This document shows positions 1 to 7,669 of a DNA stretch of 64,000 bases, one piece after another (position 1 is the stretch's first letter; each line of letters begins with the position of its first letter). The position numbers and the translations under genes are program-made. Under the pieces are notes generated by a model. It was given only the letters and a program-made list of their open reading frames with translations, was not told the DNA's origin and did not search any database. Source of the stretch: Putridiphycobacter sp045107045 (GTDB lineage Bacteria > Bacteroidota > Bacteroidia > Flavobacteriales_D > Crocinitomicaceae); NCBI GenBank assembly GCA_045107045.1, contig JBGCFR010000001.1:113799-177798 (forward strand). Direction: 5' to 3'.

Positions 1-1641
1 ACGTCAACAGGAGGAGTTCAACCACATACTTATCAATGGAATATTGCAGGTCAAACTTTGCCAACAATATCCAATATTGGCGCAGGTGTTTATATAGTAA
101 CAGTAACAGATAATAATGGAAATGGGTGTAGTAATGATTATACTTTTAACTTGAGTAATATTACTGTGCCTCAGGTGAGTCTTACCTCCTCAGATATTGA
201 TTGTAATGGAAATTGTAATGGAGAAATCGAATCCACCACAATCGGAGGAACTCCTGGCTATTCATACCAATGGTACACTAATGATGGAATACTAATAGCA
301 GGAGAAAACAATTCTAATTTATTAAATAGGTGCGCTGGGTTATTCTCAATAGAAGTTACAGATGCAAATAATTGTGTTGCATACGCGTCCGAAGAAATTT
401 TTGAACCGACGCCAATCGTATTTAATTCTCCAATAATTGATAATGTAAATTGTTTTGGAGATTGTGATGCTAGCATATCAATTAATACCTTTGGAGGAAC
501 TTTGCCATATTCATACCTGTGGGATGATCAGAATGCTCAAAATACACCAACGGCAGTTAATTTATGTGATGGAACATATATCCTCACCTTAACGGATGGA
601 AATAATTGTGAGGTATTCTATACAGACAGTATTGTTGAACCACTTCTTTTAGAAGTTAATATAGACACCATCATTGAGGCACATTGTAAAGAAACACTTG
701 ATGGTGAAATACAAATTACTATAAGTGGTGGTACACCAAACTATACCACTGATTGGACATCATCAACCGGAGCACTATTAAATACCGAAGATATTGTAGG
801 TGCATTACCAATGTCATATTATTTATTGATTACAGATTTAAATGGCTGTACGGTACAAGATACTGCAATTATAGATACCGCGGTTGTTGTATTTGTAGAC
901 GCAGGACTGGATACTGTATTGTGTAATTTAGATGAGGCTAATCTAATGGCTGTTTCAAATCAATTGGCTGCGGATTATACTTGGTTTGACTTAAATTCAA
1001 CAATAATTGGAGATACAAATATTTATCTTACTGGTTCAATACCAACAGGCACTTATTCTTACATTGCTCAAGCCACTTTTGATGGCTGTGATGACTACGA
1101 TACGGTAAGCGTTTTAGTTATTGATCCATTAGTTGTAGAAGCAGGTCCAGATATTGAAATAATGACAATTGGAACCGCTATTATTGGAGGAGATCCAACG
1201 GCATCAACATCCGGGCAATATGTTTGGTCACCAAGTTTATATTTGGATGACACAAGCGCAGCCAACCCAAATATTATTAAGCCACAGGAAGATGGATGGT
1301 ACTTTGTTGAGTTTACAGATTCATTAGGATGTGTCGGTATTGATAGTATGTACGTTGAAGTAGTGCCTGAGTTAATTGTACCAGAAGGAATATCACCAAA
1401 TGGAGATGATAAGAATGATGCATGGGTACTTGAATTTAAAGATGACTTTCCAAATTTGGAAGTTTCAGTTTATAACAGATGGGGAGAATTATTATTCTAT
1501 GATAATGCAGGATATCAAGTACCTTGGAATGGTACATTTGAAGGTAAAGAACTTCCAGTAGGAACTTATTATTATGTAATTGAATTGAATTCTGATTTAT
1601 ATCCAGAACCATTTACAGGACCATTAACTATATTAAGATAA
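1..1641 (+). CDS. SprB-repeat adhesin with T9SS/gliding C-terminal domain (5' end missing)
   Basis: The frame is open from base 1, so this is the C-terminal ~546 residues of a larger surface protein. At least three SprB-type repeats are visible, each with a Cys-x3-Cys start (CNGNC, CFGDC), a GGTPxYxYxW core and an LTDxNGC end. After a PKD-like stretch comes the gliding-associated C-terminal domain: SPNGDxxND, then VYNRWGE, then a PVGTYYYVI strand near the end. In known T9SS substrates this domain directs export and cell-surface attachment. The stop overlaps the ATG of the downstream PorP/SprF gene, so the two are translationally coupled, as in SprB-SprF pairs. The ligand and full size cannot be told. 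Confidence 0.9.
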   Translation, partial: TSTGGVQPHTYQWNIAGQTLPTISNIGAGVYIVTVTDNNGNGCSNDYTFNLSNITVPQVSLTSSDIDCNGNCNGEIESTTIGGTPGYSYQWYTNDGILIAGENNSNLLNRCAGLFSIEVTDANNCVAYASEEIFEPTPIVFNSPIIDNVNCFGDCDASISINTFGGTLPYSYLWDDQNAQNTPTAVNLCDGTYILTLTDGNNCEVFYTDSIVEPLLLEVNIDTIIEAHCKETLDGEIQITISGGTPNYTTDWTSSTGALLNTEDIVGALPMSYYLLITDLNGCTVQDTAIIDTAVVVFVDAGLDTVLCNLDEANLMAVSNQLAADYTWFDLNSTIIGDTNIYLTGSIPTGTYSYIAQATFDGCDDYDTVSVLVIDPLVVEAGPDIEIMTIGTAIIGGDPTASTSGQYVWSPSLYLDDTSAANPNIIKPQEDGWYFVEFTDSLGCVGIDSMYVEVVPELIVPEGISPNGDDKNDAWVLEFKDDFPNLEVSVYNRWGELLFYDNAGYQVPWNGTFEGKELPVGTYYYVIELNSDLYPEPFTGPLTILR

Positions 1642-2555
1642 TGAAAAAGATACTGATCATATTTCTTGTTTTCTGTTCTATATCTTCATACGGTCAGCAG
1701 TTGCCTCAACAAACACAGTATATGTTTAACCAGTATGCATTCAACCCCGCATATGCTGGAGTTAAACCGTATTGGGAGTCCGTAATGAATAGTAGGTATC
1801 AATGGATAGGAATAGTTGATGCACCAAGAACATTAACCTTAACAGCACATGGTCCTTTAAGAAATCAAAAAATGGCAGTAGGAGGTATGGTGTATAATGA
1901 TATTGTTGGTCCAACAAGAAGGTTAGGCTTTCAGGGATCCTATGCCTATCACATAAAATTAACTTCAAAAATTAAACTATCGCTAGGTGCTTCTCTTGGA
2001 TTTAATCAATGGCTTGTAGATGCTGATAAAATTGCTGTTCATGATGAAAATGATCCCTTTTTCGAAAATGGATTAATTAAATCGTTCAGTCCAGATGCAA
2101 AATTTGCATTTTACTTATATCATGAGGATTGGTTTTTTGGTGCTGCATCACCTCAATTATTGCATAATAAATTGAATTTTCAAAACGCCGTTGGCATTTC
2201 AAATAGCTTTCTTGAAAACCACTTTTATTTTAACGGAGGTTATAAATTTCATTTAGGGAGCTCATTTACCCTTGAGCCAACTGCACTTTTAAAGTATGTG
2301 AGAGCTGTGCCTCCAAAAATTGATATTAACCTAACAGCTACCTATAAAAATACGGTTTGGTTAGGTGTTGGATATAGAACTCAAGATGCGATATTGGCAA
2401 TGGTAGGATACAATCATAAGAATAATTTAAAGTTCGGATATTCGTATGATTTTTCAACTACGAATTTACAATCCTATAATACTGGATCTCACGAACTATT
2501 TTTTGCTATTAAATTTGCTGCCATTAATAAAGCAGATGGAGATAAACTAGAGTAA
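1641..2555 (+). CDS. PorP/SprF family type IX secretion-associated outer membrane protein
   Basis: A signal peptide (KKILIIFLVFCSISSYG) precedes the family hallmark QYMFNQYAFNPAYAG at about residues 25-40. The rest alternates beta strands like a small outer membrane barrel, ending in a GYSYDF strand and a SHELFFAIKF closing strand, as in PorP/SprF proteins (about 300 residues). SprF in Flavobacterium is needed to export the adhesin SprB. The ATG overlaps the TAA of the upstream adhesin, so this barrel probably serves that adhesin. A 35-base gap separates it from the molybdenum cofactor operon. Confidence 0.9.
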   Translation: MKKILIIFLVFCSISSYGQQLPQQTQYMFNQYAFNPAYAGVKPYWESVMNSRYQWIGIVDAPRTLTLTAHGPLRNQKMAVGGMVYNDIVGPTRRLGFQGSYAYHIKLTSKIKLSLGASLGFNQWLVDADKIAVHDENDPFFENGLIKSFSPDAKFAFYLYHEDWFFGAASPQLLHNKLNFQNAVGISNSFLENHFYFNGGYKFHLGSSFTLEPTALLKYVRAVPPKIDINLTATYKNTVWLGVGYRTQDAILAMVGYNHKNNLKFGYSYDFSTTNLQSYNTGSHELFFAIKFAAINKADGDKLE

Positions 2556-2590
2556 AAAAAAATCACGACCTTTAACAAAACAACTTTCAT

Positions 2591-3577
2591 TTGATAAAGG
2601 ACACTTTTAATAGGGCACATAATTATCTTAGAATATCTCTGACGGAGAGGTGTAATTTAAGGTGTTTTTACTGCATGCCTGAAGAAGGTGTACCACTTCG
2701 TCCCAAGCCCGAATTCATGACAACCGAGGAGACAATTGCAATAGCAAAAACATTTGTCAATTTAGGTGTAAATAAAATTAGAATTACAGGTGGGGAACCG
2801 CTAATCAAAAAAGATATAGTTAGTATACTGAAACAGTTAGCTGATCTTAAAGTAGAATTACACTTAACTTCAAATGGAATTTTAGTTGATAAATATATTT
2901 CCCTTTTTCAAACTATAGGCCTTAAACAAATCAATATTAGTTTAGATTCTTTAAATGAACAGAAATTTAATAATATTTCAAAACGGAAATATTTTACTAG
3001 GATTGTAGAAAATATTGATTTGTTAATTTCTCAAAAATTTGAGGTTAAAATCAATGTTGTTTTAATGAAGCAAATTAATTCTGATGAAATAATTGATTTT
3101 ATTGAATGGACAAAACATAAGCCAATATCAGTAAGATTTATTGAATTTATGCCTTTTGATGGTAATCAATGGGACACGTCAAAGGTTGTTTCATATGATG
3201 AAATTTTAGATAAAGTTCAAAATCATTTTTCTTTTCAATCTATATTGCCAATTCCAGGTACAATTAATGATACTTCGAAAAATTTTAAGATTAGTCATTA
3301 TAAAGGCGATTTTGGTATTATTAGTTCAGTAACAAATCCATTTTGTGATGGCTGCAACAGATTGAGGTTAACGGCAGATGGAAAGTTGAAGAATTGCCTT
3401 TTTTCTGCCAAGGAAACGGATTTATTAACTGCTTATCGAAAACAAGAAGATCTAGCTCCATTGATTTGTAAAAGTATTTTATTAAAAGAAAAATCAAGGG
3501 CTGGAATAGATAATTTTAGTAACGAAAATATTGCTTTGTTTGAAAAAAATAGAAATATGACATCTATTGGTGGATAA
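2591..3577 (+). CDS. moaA: GTP 3',8-cyclase MoaA
   Basis: Radical SAM enzyme for the first step of molybdenum cofactor synthesis: GTP to 3',8-cyclo-GTP. The N-terminal [4Fe-4S] motif is CNLRCFYC (Cys21, 25, 28). The C-terminal cluster cysteines are in NPFCDGCNRLRLTADGK and KNCLF, and the protein ends in the double glycine (SIGG) needed for activity. At 328 residues it has full family length. The start is TTG at 2591: no ATG exists between the in-frame stop at 2573 and the conserved HNYLRISLTERC segment. First gene of a seven-gene operon; moeA starts one base after its stop. Confidence 0.96.
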   Translation: MIKDTFNRAHNYLRISLTERCNLRCFYCMPEEGVPLRPKPEFMTTEETIAIAKTFVNLGVNKIRITGGEPLIKKDIVSILKQLADLKVELHLTSNGILVDKYISLFQTIGLKQINISLDSLNEQKFNNISKRKYFTRIVENIDLLISQKFEVKINVVLMKQINSDEIIDFIEWTKHKPISVRFIEFMPFDGNQWDTSKVVSYDEILDKVQNHFSFQSILPIPGTINDTSKNFKISHYKGDFGIISSVTNPFCDGCNRLRLTADGKLKNCLFSAKETDLLTAYRKQEDLAPLICKSILLKEKSRAGIDNFSNENIALFEKNRNMTSIGG

Positions 3578-3578
3578 T

Positions 3579-4754
3579 ATGAAGACAGTTGAAGAAGCAT
3601 TAAAAATAGTTGAAGAAAATACCTTATCAAACAATAATGTAATTGAAATAGCTGTTAAAAATAGTTTTCGGTATGTACTTGCTGAAGATGTTCAGTCTCC
3701 AATTGATATGCCACCTTTTCCGCAATCTGCTATGGACGGATATGCTGTGAATTATGATGATCAAAATTTGCCCATTCAATTAGTTGGAGAAGTTGCTGCA
3801 GGACAAGCACAGCATTATAATTTATTATCTAATCAAGCAGTAAGAATTTTTACTGGAGCTGAAGTCCCTCCATCAGCCAATATGGTGATTCGACAAGAAG
3901 ATGTAAAGGCAAAAGATCATACCCTTAAAGTGAGTACTTTTCCAAGAATAGGGGCAAATATAAGACCTCAGGGAGAGCAAATTCGGAAAGGAGCAGTTGC
4001 TTTACCTCATGGTCATATGTTGAATGAGGCCAGCATAGGTTTCTTAGCCTCTCTAGGTATAAGTTCAGTTGGAGTTTATGCTATGCCTAAAGTAGCCGTA
4101 ATTAGCACTGGAGATGAACTTGTAAGTATTGGAGAAACTTTAAATGCAGGGCAAATTTACGATAGTAATTCTTTAATGTTGAATGCAGCACTTTGCGCTA
4201 AAGGTTTTGAAGAATCGACTATTGTAAAAGTAAAAGATAATTATCAAGAAACGGTAAATGCCGTTGAGGATGCTTTATTGAAGTATGATGTTTTATTGTG
4301 CTCAGGAGGTATTTCAGTAGGAGATTATGACTTTATCGGAAAAGCATTAGCAGAAAATAAGGTGGTGACCAAGTTTTATAAGGTGAAACAAAAACCAGGA
4401 AAACCTCTCTTTTTTGGTAAAAAGGAGAATACGTATGTATTTGGATTACCTGGTAATCCAGCCGCTTGTTTAACGGGGTTTTATATATATGCCTTACCAT
4501 TACTTAATAAGTTGAAAGGTGGATCATTCTCAGGCCTAAAGTTATGTAAAGCTAAATTAAAGTCTGATTATACAAGGAAAGGAGATAGAGCAGAATTCTT
4601 AAAAGGCGAAATTGTCAATAATGATGCAGAAATTCTGGAAGGACAGAGTTCAGCCATGCTAAAGAGTTTTTCAATAGCCAATGGGTTAATTTATGTGCCA
4701 ATTGAGCAAACAAAGATATTTGCTGGAGACGTGATATCTTATTATGAATTATAA
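3579..4754 (+). CDS. moeA: Molybdopterin molybdenumtransferase MoeA
   Basis: Inserts molybdate into adenylylated molybdopterin, the last step of the basic cofactor pathway. Seen: PPFPQSAMDGYA near residue 45, an N-terminal DxRPxGEQI-type stretch (IRPQGEQIRKGA), the MoCF-domain motif ISTGDELV, SGGISVGDYD, and FGLPGNPAA near residue 290. The C-terminal domain IV follows. I chose the ATG at 3579 over an in-frame TTG at 3567 because the TTG lies inside moaA and the ATG directly follows the moaA stop. The stop overlaps the ATG of the TauE/SafE gene. Confidence 0.95.
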   Translation: MKTVEEALKIVEENTLSNNNVIEIAVKNSFRYVLAEDVQSPIDMPPFPQSAMDGYAVNYDDQNLPIQLVGEVAAGQAQHYNLLSNQAVRIFTGAEVPPSANMVIRQEDVKAKDHTLKVSTFPRIGANIRPQGEQIRKGAVALPHGHMLNEASIGFLASLGISSVGVYAMPKVAVISTGDELVSIGETLNAGQIYDSNSLMLNAALCAKGFEESTIVKVKDNYQETVNAVEDALLKYDVLLCSGGISVGDYDFIGKALAENKVVTKFYKVKQKPGKPLFFGKKENTYVFGLPGNPAACLTGFYIYALPLLNKLKGGSFSGLKLCKAKLKSDYTRKGDRAEFLKGEIVNNDAEILEGQSSAMLKSFSIANGLIYVPIEQTKIFAGDVISYYEL

Positions 4755-5506
4755 TGCTAGCTGATTATTTTTGGATATTATTTTGCATTCCAGCGGTTGC
4801 GTTTCTATATGCTAGTGTTGGTCATGGCGGGGCAAGTGGGTATATCGCCTTAATGTATCTTTTTCACTTTTCTCAGTATGATATAAAGCCAATTGCACTT
4901 GTGATGAATTTGTTTGTGGCTGCTATTGCTTTTTTTCATTACTGGCGGCAAGGCTTTTTTCGGTTTAATGTCTTTATAATATTTGCGTTAGGCTCTGTTC
5001 CATTTTCGTTTATGGGAGGTTATATTAGTATTAGCCCATTATATTACAATTTGTTATTAGCTATTTTCATTCTAATATCCGTTCTTAAACTCTCTGGTAG
5101 TTTTCAGATGCAGGATAAAATAATGACGGTAAAGTTTAACCCTTTTTTGGCATTGTTTATAGGTGTTTTAATTGGCTTTTCTTCCGGATTGATAGGCATT
5201 GGTGGAGGAATTATTCTAACACCAATTATTTTGCTCTTCAATTGGGGAACTATTAAAGAGGCAGCTGCTATCTCAGCACTTTTCATTTGGGTAAATTCAG
5301 CCGCAGCACTAGTTGGTCAATTAAGCCAAGGAGTCCAGATTCCTAAATTAGTATGGCTCATGGTAGCTGTCGCTATTCTCGGAGGTTTCGCAGGTAGTTA
5401 TTTAGGGGCAAAAAAAATGAACAACCGTATTGTAAAACGGCTCTTACTAATTGTGTTGTCCATTGCATTGGTCAAACTAATATATAGCCTATGGCAAATG
5501 ATATAA
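4754..5506 (+). CDS. TauE/SafE family permease in the molybdenum cofactor operon
   Basis: A 250-residue protein with seven or eight hydrophobic segments and two internal half-repeats. The typical motifs are ASVGHGGASGYIAL near the start and SSGLIGIGGGIILTP in the second half. TauE/SafE proteins move sulfite, sulfonates or related anions across the inner membrane. It sits between moeA and mobA, overlapping both (4 and 16 bases), so it is co-expressed with cofactor synthesis. The substrate is unproven: it may export sulfite linked to a molybdoenzyme, or move an oxyanion needed by the pathway. No ABC molybdate transporter is in the window. Confidence 0.9.
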   Translation: MLADYFWILFCIPAVAFLYASVGHGGASGYIALMYLFHFSQYDIKPIALVMNLFVAAIAFFHYWRQGFFRFNVFIIFALGSVPFSFMGGYISISPLYYNLLLAIFILISVLKLSGSFQMQDKIMTVKFNPFLALFIGVLIGFSSGLIGIGGGIILTPIILLFNWGTIKEAAAISALFIWVNSAAALVGQLSQGVQIPKLVWLMVAVAILGGFAGSYLGAKKMNNRIVKRLLLIVLSIALVKLIYSLWQMI

Positions 5507-6072
5507 ACATTATAATTTTAGCGGGAGGTAAAAGCAGCCGTATGGGGCAAGATAAGGGGCTAATAAAAGTAAAATCGAGAGAAGTAGTCAAATACTTAAT
5601 CAATACCTGTGAGCAAGTATCTTCAAGGATTACAATTATATCTAATACCAAAGAATATGAAAAATTTGGATATCCAGTTATTAATGATTTGATAGGCAAT
5701 ATTGGCCCCATTGGCGGACTATATACTGGTTTAGAACTAGCAAATGACGACTTTAACTTGGTGTTATCTTGTGATGTACCTCTAGTTTCTGTAAAGCTAC
5801 TACAAACGATTTTAAATGAAAATTTGGAAAAATTAGATGGTATAGTTGCCATGCATTCAGGTAAAATCCATCCTTTAATTGGACTTTATTCCAAAAAGTT
5901 GTTAGGTCAGATTAACGATTTAATAGTAAATAAAAAGTTTCGAATGAGTGGCATTTATAAATTAGATAGTGTAATGGTTAAAGACCTTAGTCAATTTCCT
6001 GAAAAAGAATTTTTAAATTTGAATACGAAAGAGGATGTTGAATTATTTAAACAATGGATAGATGATTATTAA
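5491..6072 (+). CDS. mobA: Molybdenum cofactor guanylyltransferase MobA
   Basis: Nucleotidyltransferase that adds GMP to Mo-molybdopterin to give the guanine dinucleotide cofactor. Seen: the signature LAGGKSSRMGQDKG at residues 11-24, NDLIGNIGPIGGLYTGL, LSCDVPLV (metal-binding Asp) near residue 92 and the C-terminal NLNTKEDVELF. At 193 residues it has full length. It implies that at least one bis-MGD enzyme of the DMSO-reductase type exists in this organism. It overlaps both neighbours, consistent with a single polycistronic message. Confidence 0.94.
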   Translation: MANDINIIILAGGKSSRMGQDKGLIKVKSREVVKYLINTCEQVSSRITIISNTKEYEKFGYPVINDLIGNIGPIGGLYTGLELANDDFNLVLSCDVPLVSVKLLQTILNENLEKLDGIVAMHSGKIHPLIGLYSKKLLGQINDLIVNKKFRMSGIYKLDSVMVKDLSQFPEKEFLNLNTKEDVELFKQWIDDY

Positions 6073-6292
6073 GTATTTTGGGAGAATAGCTGAATCAATT
6101 GGTAAGACACAAGAAGCCTGGACTAAGACGGGAATTGATGTTTTCAGTTTTAAAAAAGAATTATTGATTCGATATCCGCAATTAAGAATTGAGACCATTC
6201 AAATTGCTATTAACCTTGAGCTAGCAACTGATAGTATTGAAATTAATGACAATGATGAGGTAGCGGTATTACCTCAGTTTGCTGGTGGGTAA
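6062..6292 (+). CDS. moaD: Molybdopterin synthase sulfur carrier subunit MoaD
   Basis: A small ubiquitin-like protein of 76 residues. It starts IIKYFGRIAE and ends in the diagnostic Gly-Gly (LPQFAGG), which is adenylylated and then thiocarboxylated to carry sulfur for the dithiolene of molybdopterin. It partners MoaE, the next gene. The MoeB-type activating enzyme is not encoded in this operon. The ATG overlaps the end of mobA by 11 bases. Confidence 0.93.
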   Translation: MIIKYFGRIAESIGKTQEAWTKTGIDVFSFKKELLIRYPQLRIETIQIAINLELATDSIEINDNDEVAVLPQFAGG

Positions 6293-6302
6293 ATATTATA
6301 TT

Positions 6303-6737
6303 ATGGGAAAGAAAAACGTATTTATCGAGGGAGCCATTTCTCCTGAAAAAATTGCAACTTCAATAGCGCATCATCAAGTTAAAACAAATATTGGCGCACA
6401 TGATATTTTTTTAGGTCAGGTAAGGGCAGATATTATTGATGGTAAAACAATAGCTGCAATTGAATATTCAGCTTATGAAAGGATGGCTGACCAAGTTTTT
6501 CATGAAATAAGAGAGTCTACTTTTGAAAAGTATGATTTAACTTGTCTTCACATTTATCACAGTATTGGAAAAGTCAATATTGGCGAAATTTGTTTATTTG
6601 TATTTACGTCATCTACACATAGGCAAATGGCAATGGATGCTTGCCGTTTTATAGTGGAGGAGATTAAAATAAAAGCCCCTGTATTTGGTAAAGAAATATT
6701 TGATGATGCCTCTCATCAATGGAAAACAAATCAATAA
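6303..6737 (+). CDS. moaE: Molybdopterin synthase catalytic subunit MoaE
   Basis: Converts cyclic pyranopterin monophosphate to molybdopterin using sulfur from MoaD. Seen: GAHDIFLGQVRAD, IEYSAYERMAD, the middle HIYHSIGKVNIGE, TSSTHRQMAMDACR and the Lys-containing IKIKAPVFGKEIF segment near the C terminus. It has 144 residues from the ATG at 6303. An earlier in-frame TTG at 6279 lies inside moaD and is less likely. Spacing to moaD is 10 bases. Confidence 0.94.
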   Translation: MGKKNVFIEGAISPEKIATSIAHHQVKTNIGAHDIFLGQVRADIIDGKTIAAIEYSAYERMADQVFHEIRESTFEKYDLTCLHIYHSIGKVNIGEICLFVFTSSTHRQMAMDACRFIVEEIKIKAPVFGKEIFDDASHQWKTNQ

Positions 6738-6743
6738 ATAAAT

Positions 6744-7661
6744 ATGGTTGATATAACAGCAAAATCAAATAGTTTAAGAATCGCAACTGCTGAGGCTATT
6801 GTAAAGGTGAGCAAACGAGAAACCATTGAAGCGATAAAAAAAAATACTGTTCCCAAGGGAAATGTTTTTGAAATGGCTAAAGCCGCTGGTTTTTTAGGTG
6901 TAAAACAAACACCGAATTTACTTCCTGATTGCCATCCAATTCCAATAGAAAGTACAACGGTAAAATATGAAATTATTGATTTGACCATAAGAATTGAATT
7001 GGAAGTAAAAACCATTTACAAAACTGGCGTAGAAGTCGAGGCTATGCATGGTGCGTCAATTGTTGCACTAACCATGTACGACATGTTGAAACCAATTGAT
7101 AAGCATATTGAAATTGGAAGCATACGTTTACTCAATAAAAGTGGAGGAAAGTCAGATAGATTGGCTAAAATCATGGAAACTGCTAAAACGATTAATGCTG
7201 CCGTTATCGTTTGTTCAGATACTATTTCTGCTGGACAAAAAGAGGATAGAGCAGGGAAAGAAATAATCCATGCACTAGAAAAATTTCAAGTTAATATTGA
7301 AACATATGATATAATTCCTGATGAGAAAGAAGATATTCAAAATAAATTAAAGACTTTAGCAGACAATAATGTTTCTTTGATAATATATTCGGGAGGGACT
7401 GGCTTATCAAAAAGAGACGTCACACCAGAATCATTGTTACCATTAATTGATCGAAGAATTCCCGGAGTGGAAGAGGTATTGAGACGTTATGGACAAGAGC
7501 GCATGCCCTATGCTATGTTATCAAGAAGTATAGTGGGCACTTATAAAAATAGTTTAGTTATGGCTTTACCAGGCTCAACTGCTGGTGCTAAAGAAAGCAT
7601 GGAAGCCATTATGCCGCACCTCATTCATGTCTTTGATATTTTTAGAGGTCGTCAACATTAG
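6744..7661 (+). CDS. moaCB: MoaC-MoaB fusion: cyclic pyranopterin monophosphate synthase plus molybdopterin adenylyltransferase-type domain
   Basis: Two pathway enzymes in one 305-residue chain. Residues 1-150 are MoaC: KGNVFEMAKAAGFLGVK, LPDCHPIPI, VEAMHGASIVALTMYDM and RLLNKSGGKSD. The linker leads into a MoaB/MogA domain from about residue 152: AAVIVCSDTISAGQKEDRAG, IIYSGGTGLSKRDVTPE and the ALPGSTAGAKE loop. MoaC completes cPMP formation after MoaA; the MoaB/MogA domain adenylylates molybdopterin for MoeA. The fusion is known in Bacteroidota. It is the last gene of the operon and ends 8 bases from the convergent end of sprA; I see no clear terminator. Confidence 0.94.
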   Translation: MVDITAKSNSLRIATAEAIVKVSKRETIEAIKKNTVPKGNVFEMAKAAGFLGVKQTPNLLPDCHPIPIESTTVKYEIIDLTIRIELEVKTIYKTGVEVEAMHGASIVALTMYDMLKPIDKHIEIGSIRLLNKSGGKSDRLAKIMETAKTINAAVIVCSDTISAGQKEDRAGKEIIHALEKFQVNIETYDIIPDEKEDIQNKLKTLADNNVSLIIYSGGTGLSKRDVTPESLLPLIDRRIPGVEEVLRRYGQERMPYAMLSRSIVGTYKNSLVMALPGSTAGAKESMEAIMPHLIHVFDIFRGRQH

Positions 7662-7669
7662 ACTATTTT

